Below are positions 44,714 through 52,927 of a stretch of 64,000 nt of DNA, one piece after another. Under the pieces are notes generated by a model that was not told where the DNA came from, made no database searches, and saw only the letters and a list, made by a program, of their open reading frames with translations. Location: the NCBI RefSeq assembly GCF_001524445.2, contig NZ_CP013417.1:186001-250000 (forward strand), in the 5' to 3' direction. Source of the stretch: Burkholderia savannae (GTDB lineage Bacteria; Pseudomonadota; Gammaproteobacteria; Burkholderiales; Burkholderiaceae). Position 1 is the first letter of the stretch; the number at the start of each line of letters is the position of its first letter. The translations under genes and the position numbers were made by a program.

Positions 44714-45331
44714 TCAGATTGCCGCGAGATCGAGACTGATCGCGCGATATTCTTCCGTCTCGTCGACGCGCTCGTACAGCCGAATATATGGCTTGCTGCC
44801 CGTCACTCGAATGCTGTCGACGATCGCACGCATCGCCTTGGTCCACTTCGGATCGTCGATCGCGAGGCGGCGCAACGCGAGAATGCGCCCGGTGTTCACG
44901 TTGCCTTCCTTGTCGACCTGGAACGCTTCGTTGATCAGCACCTTGACCTTGTCGTTACTGCCTTCGGTCCATTCGCGCAGGCACTCGTCGATCAGTTCCT
45001 TCGCCGCCTGCAGGCGCTCGTCGAACTGAAGGTGTTCGGCGATCTGGCGCACGATCTTGTAGCGACCGTCGAACGTGATGAGCGAAATGTTGCCCTTCGC
45101 GCCACCGACCTTGACGCCGTATTGCTCATGGCTAGTTGCGACGAACGCAGCGATGTCGCCGAATGCACGCGTCTTGAACTCAGCCATCTCCGACTGAAGA
45201 CGCCTGGCTTCGGCCACCAACGACGTGATCGTTTGATCACGCAACTGGTCGATCGGCTCGACCAGCGATTCCGGAATGAGGCGGCCACGTGCGTCTTTTA
45301 CGTAGCCGACCGGGATTTGATTCTTCGTCAT
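44714..45331 (-). CDS. DUF3164-family protein
   Basis: A 205-residue protein. VGYVKDARGRLIPESLV at the start and GVKVGGAKGNISLITFDGRYKI...LRRLAIDDPKWTKAMRAI are typical of DUF3164, a family common in the early region of Mu-like phages. Role unknown, possibly a replication accessory factor. Confidence 0.85.
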   Translation of the reverse strand: MTKNQIPVGYVKDARGRLIPESLVEPIDQLRDQTITSLVAEARRLQSEMAEFKTRAFGDIAAFVATSHEQYGVKVGGAKGNISLITFDGRYKIVRQIAEHLQFDERLQAAKELIDECLREWTEGSNDKVKVLINEAFQVDKEGNVNTGRILALRRLAIDDPKWTKAMRAIVDSIRVTGSKPYIRLYERVDETEEYRAISLDLAAI

Positions 45332-45364
45332 AGCGTGTTCCTGGTAGGAAAATGGATTGACCGG

Positions 45365-45670
45365 TCAGTGCATGCGCCAGAGGTTCTTGCTCTCGATCGC
45401 CTCTTCGATCTTCTCTCGCACGCGCGGCCGCTCCGACAGATACTCATCTAGACATTCGGCGAGGCCAGTGATATCTCCCTGAACGTGCAGCGTCAGGAGG
45501 TGATTCACTGCACCAACCATTTGCGAACCAATCTCGTCGTACTGTGCGATCTTGGTCAGAAGTTGCTGCACCGTTGCGTTCGCGCGGCGCAACTCGCATC
45601 GCAGTTCGGCCACACTGCTTAATGCCTCGGGGTTGGTCAGGGTTTGGCCTTGGGTGATATGGATAGTCAT
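45365..45670 (-). CDS. Hypothetical early phage protein, helical
   Basis: A 101-residue protein, mostly coiled-coil-like helix (VAELRCELRRANATVQQLLTKIAQ). Not recognised. It overlaps the preceding winged-helix gene by four bases. Confidence 0.65.
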   Translation of the reverse strand: MTIHITQGQTLTNPEALSSVAELRCELRRANATVQQLLTKIAQYDEIGSQMVGAVNHLLTLHVQGDITGLAECLDEYLSERPRVREKIEEAIESKNLWRMH

Positions 45671-46104
45671 GCTTGTGCTCCCGCGATCGCTTCGATGTTG
45701 ATGCAGTCGACGAACTTGAGCAGACGAGACGTTTCCTCGCGCGTCAGCTCGATCGTCTTCCGTCCCTTGGTTACCGTGAGGCGGCCGGCCGTCGAGAAGC
45801 CGCAGACGAAATCACCAGGCGCGGCATCGGTCGGAGTAAATGCCGGTGCTTTTCGCGCGGCTTTTGTCACGGTCTGTTTCGTGCCGTCGAACTCGCGCAC
45901 AAGATCGTCGCTCGGGTAGTACAGATTGATCGGGGACGAGCCATCCATGACCTTCTTGTCGCGGATCACGCGCCCCTGGCGGATGTACGGATCGATGCGC
46001 GGCTGGATGTCCTTCGCATCCACGTCGAGCTGCTCGGCGAGCTGCGCGCCGGACGAACCCGGGTGGTCGATGATGGCCTGGAGAATCTGCTGTACGGATG
46101 CCAT
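45667..46104 (-). CDS. Winged-helix DNA-binding early protein
   Basis: A 145-residue protein. The N-terminal MASVQQILQAIIDHPGSSGAQLAEQLDVDAKDIQPRIDPYIRQGRVIRDK is a MarR/IclR-like winged helix. The C-terminus (GRKTIELTREETSRLLKFV) is a second small helical unit. AAAGGA with six-base spacing selects ATG 46104 over the TTG upstream. Probably a regulator of the early or middle genes. Confidence 0.72.
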   Translation of the reverse strand: MASVQQILQAIIDHPGSSGAQLAEQLDVDAKDIQPRIDPYIRQGRVIRDKKVMDGSSPINLYYPSDDLVREFDGTKQTVTKAARKAPAFTPTDAAPGDFVCGFSTAGRLTVTKGRKTIELTREETSRLLKFVDCINIEAIAGAQA

Positions 46105-46115
46105 GTTCATTCCTT

Positions 46116-46433
46116 TCAAGAGAGGGTTTGATATGCCTTGATGAGCTTGCGAGCGGCAGAAACTCCCTGCCAGAACTCTTCCGTTGACTTCTCTTTGATG
46201 AGACGTTTCGCCATCGAAATCGCAGCGGCTTGCGTCTTGCCACTTGCAATACGAAAGCCTGTGCCAACGTGCGTCACGACAAATGCCGGCTCGCCCGCCG
46301 TTGTTGCAACCGGATTGGCATGAGCAGCAAACAGCTCCGTCGGATATTCGGGAAAATCGATGCGGTCGCCATCGACCGCAATACGACGGGCACGACGCCC
46401 TTCGTCAGAGCATGTGAAAACGTGTAGCTTCAT
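46116..46433 (-). CDS. Hypothetical early phage protein
   Basis: A 105-residue protein. MKLHVFTCSDEGRRARRIAVDGDRIDFPEYPTELFAAHANPV then VVTHVGTGFRIASGKTQAAAISMAKRLI. Small alpha/beta protein, not recognised. Confidence 0.65.
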   Translation of the reverse strand: MKLHVFTCSDEGRRARRIAVDGDRIDFPEYPTELFAAHANPVATTAGEPAFVVTHVGTGFRIASGKTQAAAISMAKRLIKEKSTEEFWQGVSAARKLIKAYQTLS

Positions 46434-46487
46434 AAAAGGACTCCTAATATAGTTTGATGATCTTCGGGAAAGGCGCTGCTTCTGTTT

Positions 46488-46796
46488 TTAGTGTCCTCGC
46501 TCCGTCCATAGCACACGGATCTCGCCGACCTTGAACTGGCCGGTGCGGTAACGTGAGACGCCCGAGCCACCCGTGCGGTAGTACGTGGCTTCACCTTTCG
46601 CGATCATGTCGGCGCAGACCTCGCAGTTCTGCACCTGGATCGTCGGCTTCGAGCCGTTCGAGAACTCGATGCCGATGACCGTGAAGCCCTGCGTGGTGAG
46701 CGTCTCGATCGTCGCTGCAAGACGCAGTGCCGTGAGCTGCATGAGCTGATTGATCGGTGGCACGGGCGAATTGAGGGCGTTACAGTTCGTCGTCAC
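46488..46796 (-). CDS. Hypothetical early phage protein with CxxC pair
   Basis: A 102-residue protein with a helical N-terminal half, then VQNCEVCADMIAKGEATYYRTGGSGVSRYRTGQF. The single Cys-x-x-Cys suggests a weak metal site or redox pair. Not recognised. It starts in the stop codon of the HTH gene. Confidence 0.65.
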   Translation of the reverse strand: MTTNCNALNSPVPPINQLMQLTALRLAATIETLTTQGFTVIGIEFSNGSKPTIQVQNCEVCADMIAKGEATYYRTGGSGVSRYRTGQFKVGEIRVLWTERGH

Positions 46797-47125
46797 TTGG
46801 ACTCTCCTTTAACGGGGCGCAGCGGGCAGTTGCGGCACGTGCGCCAGTGGCTCAGTTCCATCGGGTTATTGATCGGGGCGCGGCGATTGGCGAAGGACAC
46901 GCATACCGTCAGCGAGATCGGCTGCCCGGTATGCGTGCACTGCACCTGTCCGAACGTCTTCAGGACGCGGGCGGCGACGCGATCGGTGTTGCCGGGGTAT
47001 TTGCCCGACAGGACAAGCGAAACGGTCGTTCGTGAGACGTCGAGCAGCTTGGCCACGTTGGTTTGCGACGTCGCGGCGACAGCCTCGCGAAGCATGGCGA
47101 GCCAGTCCGGATCAGCATGCGTCAT
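46793..47125 (-). CDS. Helix-turn-helix transcriptional regulator
   Basis: A 110-residue protein. LREAVAATSQTNVAKLLDVSRTTVSLVLSGKYPG is a LacI/XRE-like helix-turn-helix. The C-terminus holds cysteines (CRNCPLRP) that could bind zinc. ATG 47125 overlaps the previous gene by 14 bp and is preferred to an upstream in-frame start. Confidence 0.75.
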   Translation of the reverse strand: MTHADPDWLAMLREAVAATSQTNVAKLLDVSRTTVSLVLSGKYPGNTDRVAARVLKTFGQVQCTHTGQPISLTVCVSFANRRAPINNPMELSHWRTCRNCPLRPVKGESK

Positions 47126-47738
47126 GGTCCGGCTCCTCTTGCCATACGACCTTCCCAAGGTTCGGGTCGTAGACCGATTTCGTGCGCTGGATCATCGGCG
47201 GGCGCGGGCCGGTGTACTTCGATGCGATCAGGCGATACCGAGCCTGTTTCGCGCCCTTGCCACGGATGTATGCGTGACCCGAATCAACGAGTGTCAGGTA
47301 GCCGGCATGCGACAGGCATTTGACGTAGGACTGCGCCGTCGAGTCGGTGATCGCGACGTCGGGCGTCGACGCACGCATAGCCAGCTCGCGCGGCGTGAAG
47401 TCGCCCATGATGCGCATCGTGCGCCACATATGTTCGTTGCCACGCGACTGCATGACGGGCTGGCCCTTGCGATCGAGACGCGGGGCTTCGACACCGACGT
47501 CGCGGACGAGGCGATAGTGCTTCCGATCACTGATCGCCTTGCGCTCGCCGATCTGCTCGACGTACTCGCCGCGTTCCAGCGCTTGCAAATACGTCTGAAC
47601 GGTCGCCTTGTCGATGTCGGCAGCACGGACGATGCTGTGCGGGGTGAAGTCGTCTCGCTGGCTGCGAATCGCTTCCCATACACGCTGTCGCGGACCCTTG
47701 CCGCCGGTCAGTTCGAGGTGGGCGGGTTTTCTAGCCAT
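47112..47738 (-). CDS. Protein with two winged-helix-like units
   Basis: A 208-residue protein. Two similar halves each look like a winged helix: RQRVWEAIRSQRDDFTPHSIVRAADIDKATVQTYLQALERGEYVE and WRTMRIMGDFTPRELAMRASTPDVAITDSTAQSYVKCLSHAGYL. It follows the transposase pair and is probably a DNA-binding early protein. Confidence 0.72.
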   Translation of the reverse strand: MARKPAHLELTGGKGPRQRVWEAIRSQRDDFTPHSIVRAADIDKATVQTYLQALERGEYVEQIGERKAISDRKHYRLVRDVGVEAPRLDRKGQPVMQSRGNEHMWRTMRIMGDFTPRELAMRASTPDVAITDSTAQSYVKCLSHAGYLTLVDSGHAYIRGKGAKQARYRLIASKYTGPRPPMIQRTKSVYDPNLGKVVWQEEPDHDAC

Positions 47739-47961
47739 GTTTGCCTCCCTTCACAACAGCCAGAGCAGCGAGCGCGATGCAAGTCAGCGCAGCGAACAGC
47801 ACGACGACCGTCCAGGTAGCCAGATCGATCCAGGTCGACGGGATCAGCAATCCGGCCAGGAGTGCAGCGAGTGCCACTGCGGACACGCGAGCGACGAACT
47901 GAATCGCTCGACCGGCATCGGCGGCGGCATTCGCTTCGGGTGTGATGTGGTGGTCGATCAT
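47731..47961 (-). CDS. Small two-helix membrane protein
   Basis: A 76-residue protein. Two hydrophobic helices (FVARVSAVALAALLAGLLIP and ATWTVVVLFAALTCIALAALAVV) and short polar ends. Start ATG 47961 lies 8 bases after the ATPase gene. Unknown role; possibly superinfection or early membrane function. Confidence 0.7.
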   Translation of the reverse strand: MIDHHITPEANAAADAGRAIQFVARVSAVALAALLAGLLIPSTWIDLATWTVVVLFAALTCIALAALAVVKGGKHG

Positions 47962-47968
47962 GTCGACC

Positions 47969-48715
47969 TCACACGCGGCGCTTCGGCGCTTCGCCGGTGT
48001 ACAGCTCGCGCTTGCCCCACTGCGCGAGGTCGATCGCATCCTTGCCGGCCATCAACGCTTCCTCCTGGATGCGTTCGAGATTCACGCAGACGCGACGCAC
48101 GGACCCGTGCGCCAGTTCGACGAGCCGCGTGAGCAGATCGTCCGCAACCGTGATGTGTCGGCAATACAGCGTCGCGAGCTGGCGAGCGTCGTCGATCGTG
48201 ACGGGCTGTGCCGGCACCCAGGCCAGCACGCGGCCGTGCATACGCTCCCACTTCTTGAGTTTGATCGGCAGCGCTTCCTCGCCGATCATCAAGATCGGTG
48301 CCTGGCTCGACTCGTACAGATCGCGGACCAGCTCGACCGCGTTGCGGTCGACCAGGTGATCCATCTCGTCGATGATCAGCGGCCGGCCGGACGCGGCCAG
48401 TTCTTCGGCGACCTGATCGGCCATCTCGGGGATCGTGCCGCCGGGTTTGATACCCATCTCGAACAGGATCGCTTTCAGGAAATGCTTCTTCGTCCAGACC
48501 GACTTCGCCTGCACGTAGCGCGCGCGGCGAGCGTTCGCCACGTAGTTCGCGGCCATGCTCTTGCCGTAGCCGGACGGGCCGTAAAAGCACACGAGACCGG
48601 GCAGGTTCGCGCTGCGCGAGACAGCTCGCTCGATCGCGATGTCGCACAGGTTCAGGTTGGTGATTTGAGCGACGCCGCCTACAATCGGTTTGAGCGTGGA
48701 TTCGAGTTGTGTCAT
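47969..48715 (-). CDS. AAA ATPase, transposition protein B (ExeA/MuB-like)
   Basis: A 248-residue ATPase. Walker A GPSGYGKS at 46-53, Walker B PLIIDEMD at 112-119. It corresponds to the ExeA-like B protein of BcepMu-type phages and acts with the transposase in target choice and replication. CAGGAG precedes the ATG. Confidence 0.92.
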   Translation of the reverse strand: MTQLESTLKPIVGGVAQITNLNLCDIAIERAVSRSANLPGLVCFYGPSGYGKSMAANYVANARRARYVQAKSVWTKKHFLKAILFEMGIKPGGTIPEMADQVAEELAASGRPLIIDEMDHLVDRNAVELVRDLYESSQAPILMIGEEALPIKLKKWERMHGRVLAWVPAQPVTIDDARQLATLYCRHITVADDLLTRLVELAHGSVRRVCVNLERIQEEALMAGKDAIDLAQWGKRELYTGEAPKRRV

Positions 48716-48732
48716 GCTTGCTCCTGTTGGTG

Positions 48733-50916
48733 TTACTGATGGCTGGCGAGCTGCAACTCTTCAGCCTGTTCCGCGCGGCGCTTTTGCGCCGCAAATTCTT
48801 TGCTCAACGCGTATCTGCCGTACCACTGCAATTCGTCCTGGTCCGGAATGCCTCCTGTTTCGATGTGTTCGTTCAGGGTCTGCCACCGGGCAAATCGCAG
48901 TTCGGGTGTTTCCGGAAGCTGAAACACGGTGGCGGTTTCAGTGACGGCTTCCGGTTCCGATTGCGGTTCAAGGACCATGGGCGCGGCCGGTTCGATGTCG
49001 ATCACTGGCTCGACGTCCACAAAGCGCCGACTCAGCGCGTCGCGCGTGATGTCGCCGAACCCTGGGATCGTGATGACCTCGGGCGTTTCGAGGGTGAGTG
49101 CCGGTTGGCCACGACGTTCCGCCTCGACCTCGTCGAGCTTCACTTGCAGGCGATTCGCTCGCGCATCGGCACGCTTCTCGCGAGCCTGTTCGACAGCGGA
49201 CTGCGGCATGTAGGCCCGTTCGTTCGCGCCGGCCTCGGCCTGGCAGATGTAGCGACCGTCGAGCGCGTAAATCCAGACGAACCGCGCATCGTTGATGTCG
49301 TAAGCGACTTGAACTTCTTCGTCGTGGAATTCGAGCAGCTCCTGCGGATTCGAATACCGGTGATTCAGGAACCGAACCTCGCCGCGCGCGACGGTGCGCT
49401 TGATACGCGGCCGGAATACCATGCGCGCATCGTGTTCGTCGAGCGTGTCGGCCTGCCAACCTTGCGCGCCATGTGCCGCCCACGCTTCATTGGGTGACAT
49501 GTGCCGACGCTTGCCGGTGTTTGGATCACGGATGACGGGTAGCGTGCTATGGGGACGGTCGTTGTACGCGTCGACCTGTTCCTGGCAAAACTGGATGAAC
49601 GCGTCCCATCCCATCAGCGAGATCGCGCCGCCGTGCTTGAGAGCGTCGCGCGTGATCTTGAACATCACGTGCTTGGCCTGGCGGTCCATGTCCACGCCCA
49701 TGTACGACGGCAGCGTCTTCGCGGCGGCGACCCACAGCGTCTGGTGAAGGCGCTCGACGACACCTCGTGCCTGCGAGTTGTACGGAATCGAGTGCGTGAC
49801 GACGAAGCCCAGGCGACCCTGGACGCCGACGCCTTCGTCTTTCAGCAATGCGTTCTTGTAGCCGGACCCGTTGTCGACGTAGAACATGCTCGGCACGCCG
49901 CACTTGAGTACTGCGGTACTCAGCGCGTCGAGCACGGCGAACGACGACTCGGCCAGGTCGAGCGAGATGCCGACCGCGCGTCGCGTGGCGACGTCGATAA
50001 TCGACGTGATCTCCGGCCGGAACGGCCGACCGTGCAGCGGGTGCTGTACCTCCGCGTCGAACGTATGACCGTCGGCCGACCAGATGTCGTTCGGCAGCAG
50101 CTTGTCGAACGTGCGGCGGATAAACGGCAGCATGGTCTTCAGTTCGCGCGATCCCATACGCCCGGTCTGCAACGTCACGCTGCCGAGCTTGTCGAGGAAG
50201 CGTCGGACCTGATGGACGCTCGGCACGTCGTAGGTGACCCGCTGCACCGCGCATGCCGTCGTGAAGTCACGATAGGCTTGCTCGACCGACGGCTTCTGCG
50301 GCTGCTGATAGTGTTCGAGGAAGAGCTTCGCCCACGCCGGGATCACGAAGCTCGACTTCGGAATCTTCGGCGCGAGAGAGCCTTGTTTCGCGAGGCCGAG
50401 ATAGCGCTTCAGCGTGCGGATGCTCGGGAATTCGTCACCCTTGCGACCGCGCGCATCTTTGGCCGCGCGCAACATGGCTGTCAGGTGATCGTCGAGCGTG
50501 CCGAGGCGCGCCTGCGTGAGCAGCGTGTGCATCGCCGCCTCGCGCGAGACACGGCATTGCGTCATGATGCGATCGAGCATCGACAAGATGCCCTTGCGCG
50601 CATCGGCGCGCAGGCGCTGCACATCGGTCTCGACGAGCTGCAGTTGCTGCTCGCGGCGGATGATCGCCTGCGGCTTCGCTTCGGGCATCGTCCCGACGAG
50701 CGCGGTTGACGCTCGGCGGCGGATTTCTGCTTGTGCGTCGACGGGCAGGCTTTCGAGCGCATATTCGAGGCCGCCACCGCGACCCTCGCGTTTCCGAAAC
50801 GACCAAGCCGCCGATTTCGCGCGCAGTTTGACACCTTGCATCGTGGTCGGAAGGCTCGGCAAGTTCATGCCCGCCAGTTCTGCGGCGGCGTAGTGCGATT
50901 TGACGACGGCCTGCAT
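48733..50916 (-). CDS. DDE transposase A (MuA-like)
   Basis: A 727-residue transposase. An N-terminal DNA-binding part precedes the rve catalytic core with Asp in IWSADGHTF (about 282), Asp in FYVDNGSGY (about 348) and Glu in GVVERLHQ (about 388). A beta-barrel and C-terminal B-binding region follow. All catalytic residues are present, so it should be active. ATG 50916 shares a base with the upstream stop; GTG 50919 is an alternative start. Confidence 0.94.
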   Translation of the reverse strand: MQAVVKSHYAAAELAGMNLPSLPTTMQGVKLRAKSAAWSFRKREGRGGGLEYALESLPVDAQAEIRRRASTALVGTMPEAKPQAIIRREQQLQLVETDVQRLRADARKGILSMLDRIMTQCRVSREAAMHTLLTQARLGTLDDHLTAMLRAAKDARGRKGDEFPSIRTLKRYLGLAKQGSLAPKIPKSSFVIPAWAKLFLEHYQQPQKPSVEQAYRDFTTACAVQRVTYDVPSVHQVRRFLDKLGSVTLQTGRMGSRELKTMLPFIRRTFDKLLPNDIWSADGHTFDAEVQHPLHGRPFRPEITSIIDVATRRAVGISLDLAESSFAVLDALSTAVLKCGVPSMFYVDNGSGYKNALLKDEGVGVQGRLGFVVTHSIPYNSQARGVVERLHQTLWVAAAKTLPSYMGVDMDRQAKHVMFKITRDALKHGGAISLMGWDAFIQFCQEQVDAYNDRPHSTLPVIRDPNTGKRRHMSPNEAWAAHGAQGWQADTLDEHDARMVFRPRIKRTVARGEVRFLNHRYSNPQELLEFHDEEVQVAYDINDARFVWIYALDGRYICQAEAGANERAYMPQSAVEQAREKRADARANRLQVKLDEVEAERRGQPALTLETPEVITIPGFGDITRDALSRRFVDVEPVIDIEPAAPMVLEPQSEPEAVTETATVFQLPETPELRFARWQTLNEHIETGGIPDQDELQWYGRYALSKEFAAQKRRAEQAEELQLASHQ

Positions 50917-51398
50917 CACTCGGCCTCCGCATCATCGAACCGCAGCTCAGGCGCGCGATCCTTCGTGACGTTCTCGCGGTGGTAGCCGGCCTGGGTCATC
51001 GCGCAGGTCAGTGCCGCGATTGCTTCGGCCTGTTCGTGGCCGGATGCGTAGTAGCGGCAAAGCACAGCCGCCGCGTCGGCAAACGCGCTTTGCAAGGATG
51101 CGAGATCGGAGACGCCGGGGCGACGGCCGGTCGGAATCTCGATGACGACGCGGCGGCCGTCCGCAACGCACAGGTATTCGCTGACGAAGCGTGCGCCGCA
51201 GAATTCTTCGAATTGACGCACGCGGTTCAGCGGCATCGACGTCTCGGCGAGCCAGCGATACAGCGTTTTTACTTCGACGCCCATCAGATCGGCCAGCACC
51301 TTCGCCGGCCGGCGGCGCTCGTCAGCATGTTGAACGCACAACTCGAAAGCCTCACTCAGGCTTGTCGCGTGCAGGGATTTCCAGGTCCGTTTTCTCAT
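50916..51398 (-). CDS. Early regulatory protein with helix-turn-helix
   Basis: A 160-residue protein. LSEAFELCVQHADERRRPAKVLADLMGVEVKTLYRWLAETSMP is a helix-turn-helix of the CII-like kind found next to transposase genes in BcepMu-type phages. The C-terminal half is helical. ATG 51398 is chosen; the frame upstream is arginine/proline noise. Confidence 0.75.
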   Translation of the reverse strand: MRKRTWKSLHATSLSEAFELCVQHADERRRPAKVLADLMGVEVKTLYRWLAETSMPLNRVRQFEEFCGARFVSEYLCVADGRRVVIEIPTGRRPGVSDLASLQSAFADAAAVLCRYYASGHEQAEAIAALTCAMTQAGYHRENVTKDRAPELRFDDAEAE

Positions 51399-51459
51399 CG
51401 TCGTGTCGTCCAGGTCGGGAATCGCGCCGATAGCGCGTCGGGATCGGGGTGCGTACGAT

Positions 51460-51780
51460 TCAATCCATTGCAACGGCGGCCGAACGCACAGTGCGGGGCG
51501 CACAAACAGGGGAGGACGGTGACAAAACGGGCGTAAAATTTCGTTTCTCGTATCGGCTCGGCCAGATTGCCTCTGGCGGAACGCCGATCGTTTCAGCAAT
51601 TAGCTTCTCGGCGTTCGGATACGCCGTGCGAAGCGCGTTGCGCAAGGTTCCAGGCGCATATCCGTGATGGATTGAAAGAGCGCGAAGGGACCAGCCGGCC
51701 TTTTTCACGGCGGCGATGATGTCCGCCTGATGCCAATCGGATCGTTGGGCGGTCTTTTTTGGGACATTTTCATGCCTCAT
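51460..51780 (-). CDS. Ner-like DNA-binding regulator
   Basis: A 106-residue protein. RSDWHQADIIAAVKKAGWSLRALSIHHGYAPGTLRNALRTAYPNAEKLIAETIGVPPEAIWPSRY is the Ner/Nlp family domain. Ner turns down early transcription in Mu. GGAG six bases ahead selects ATG 51780. It diverges from the repressor gene. Confidence 0.85.
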   Translation of the reverse strand: MRHENVPKKTAQRSDWHQADIIAAVKKAGWSLRALSIHHGYAPGTLRNALRTAYPNAEKLIAETIGVPPEAIWPSRYEKRNFTPVLSPSSPVCAPRTVRSAAVAMD

Positions 51781-51927
51781 GGCGTACTCCATGCGGTTCG
51801 TCATGAAGCAATTAAACCCGAACGGAACGCGAAAATCAACCCTTTCGGGTTGTTTATTGTTCCGATCGGACTTGTCATCACCCCGATTGGGTGATTTTCC
51901 CTTGTAAATCAACCATTTGTACGGAAG
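51781..51927. promoter_or_regulatory. Divergent early promoter/operator region
   Basis: A 147-bp AT-richer region between ner and the repressor. It holds several palindromes: CAACCCTTTCGGGTTG (51836-51851), TTCCGATCGGA (51860-51870) and TCACCCCGATTGGGTGA (51877-51893). GTTCCGATCGG recurs at 51965 inside the repressor gene. These are good candidates for repressor and Ner binding sites. Confidence 0.75.
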
Positions 51928-52707
51928 ATGAAAGCAACAATGGAGCGAGATGCCCCTCTTTCAAGTTCCGATCGGGATGTTGAAACCTTCAACAAGCAGG
52001 TCGGCGAGAGGCTGCGTCGTGTCCGAACGGACGTGTTGAAGACGTCGATCGCCGAGATGGCAGCTACCTTCGGCATTGGCACCAGCACAATTCAACGGTA
52101 CGAGAACGGGGAGCGGACTCCCGACGCGTTCTTTCTTCGGCAAGTCGCCGAGCGAGCCGGGGTTCCGATCAACTCGCTGTTTGGCCAGGAGCCTGAGGTA
52201 GCTCCCACCGCCTTCACCGAGGGGCGATCTGACGACGCGCAGCCCCAAAGCGCATGTTTCGATACGATGGGAAACCCGGTCGACATCGCCGAGTTCGTGT
52301 TTATCCCGCGTTACAACGTGAAAGCCGCCGCTGGGCACGGGGCGTCGTTGGGCGACGGCAAACCTCCGCTGGCGATGGCTTTCCGGCGATATTGGGTCGA
52401 CAATTACCTACGGATCAACCCGAAAGATTTGGCTGTGATCGCAGTAAAGGGCGACTCCATGGAAGGGGTGCTGAGTGATCGGGACGTAATCTTGGTCAAC
52501 CAAGCGGATACCCGACCAGGCGCAGGTTTGTACGTGCTGAGAATGGACGGGGAGCTGTTTGTGAAACGTCTTCAGCGGCTTCCGGAGGGGAGGCTCGAAG
52601 TAAGTAGCGCCAACGAGGCGTACCGGCCGTTTACGGTTGATATGGCGTCGCCGCCAAGCGACTTCGAGATCATCGGCCGCGTTGTCTGGGTGGGCCGGCA
52701 AATATAG
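51928..52707 (+). CDS. Phage repressor, HTH plus S24 (LexA/CI-like) domain
   Basis: A 259-residue protein. An XRE-type helix-turn-helix at about 38-62 (TSIAEMAATFGIGTSTIQRYENGERTP) is followed by an S24 peptidase domain with catalytic Ser177 (VKGDSMEG) and Lys213 (ELFVKRLQR). Ala135-Gly136 in AAAGHG is a likely self-cleavage site. This suggests SOS-responsive induction, unlike Mu's own repressor. It is the only plus-strand gene of known function in the prophage and is transcribed toward the left end. Confidence 0.93.
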   Translation: MKATMERDAPLSSSDRDVETFNKQVGERLRRVRTDVLKTSIAEMAATFGIGTSTIQRYENGERTPDAFFLRQVAERAGVPINSLFGQEPEVAPTAFTEGRSDDAQPQSACFDTMGNPVDIAEFVFIPRYNVKAAAGHGASLGDGKPPLAMAFRRYWVDNYLRINPKDLAVIAVKGDSMEGVLSDRDVILVNQADTRPGAGLYVLRMDGELFVKRLQRLPEGRLEVSSANEAYRPFTVDMASPPSDFEIIGRVVWVGRQI

Positions 52708-52904
52708 GTGGTGTGGATAACTTCCACTCCCCGCCTATTCTGGTGTCAAAATCTTTGCGAAATCCGCGCATTTCGCAGTCATTTCTCGCAGAATCCTTCG
52801 CGCACCGCCGCGACCGCCGAAATTGCCCGACGCCTTGTGCGGCGGGCGTTCGAGCGCTTTTCTAGTCCGGATTCTGGCGGTGTCAAATCGAGCACCTCCC
52901 CACA
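52708..52904. other. Prophage left end (attL) with transposase-site-like repeats
   Basis: GGTGTCAAATCG (52879-52890) sits exactly as far from the terminus at 52904 as the matching repeat at the right end. A second copy, GGTGTCAAAATC, is at 52742-52753. GCCGAAATTG (52816-52825) repeats the core of the divergent right-end site in the other orientation. A weak hairpin near 52824-52862 with TTTT may end repressor transcription. No gene is seen. Confidence 0.82.
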
Positions 52905-52909
52905 GGGAT
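52905..52909. repeat. Target-site duplication, copy next to the phage left end
   Basis: GGGAT directly follows the CA-3' terminus at 52904 and repeats 15712-15716. Confidence 0.9.
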
Positions 52910-52911
52910 GG

Positions 52912-52917
52912 CATACT
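52912..52917 (+). promoter_or_regulatory. Possible -10 element of the three-gene operon
   Basis: CATACT lies 11 bp before the GTG start. With the prophage removed, ACGACA would lie 18 bp upstream, giving a plausible promoter that the phage has split. Inferred. Confidence 0.35.
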
Positions 52918-52927
52918 GCCCATGTAA

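Larger units (their letters stand above)
15717..52904. mobile_element. Complete Mu-like prophage (BcepMu/phiE255 type), 37,188 bp
   Basis: The ends read TGT... inward in inverted orientation: the right end is at 15717 and the left end is read on the minus strand from 52904. Both have GATTTG(T/A)CAC exactly 15 bases in, and GGGAT is duplicated outside. All functional modules are present and every large gene is open: repressor, transposase A, ATPase B, Mor, lysis, packaging, head, contractile tail and fibre. The length and content resemble Burkholderia Mu-like phages. The repressor is the only substantial plus-strand phage gene. The element is probably able to transpose and produce phage. Confidence 0.95.

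Noticed and set aside
15717..52904. A CRISPR array or second tRNA inside the prophage
   Set aside because: No regularly spaced repeats and no cloverleaf sequence were seen.
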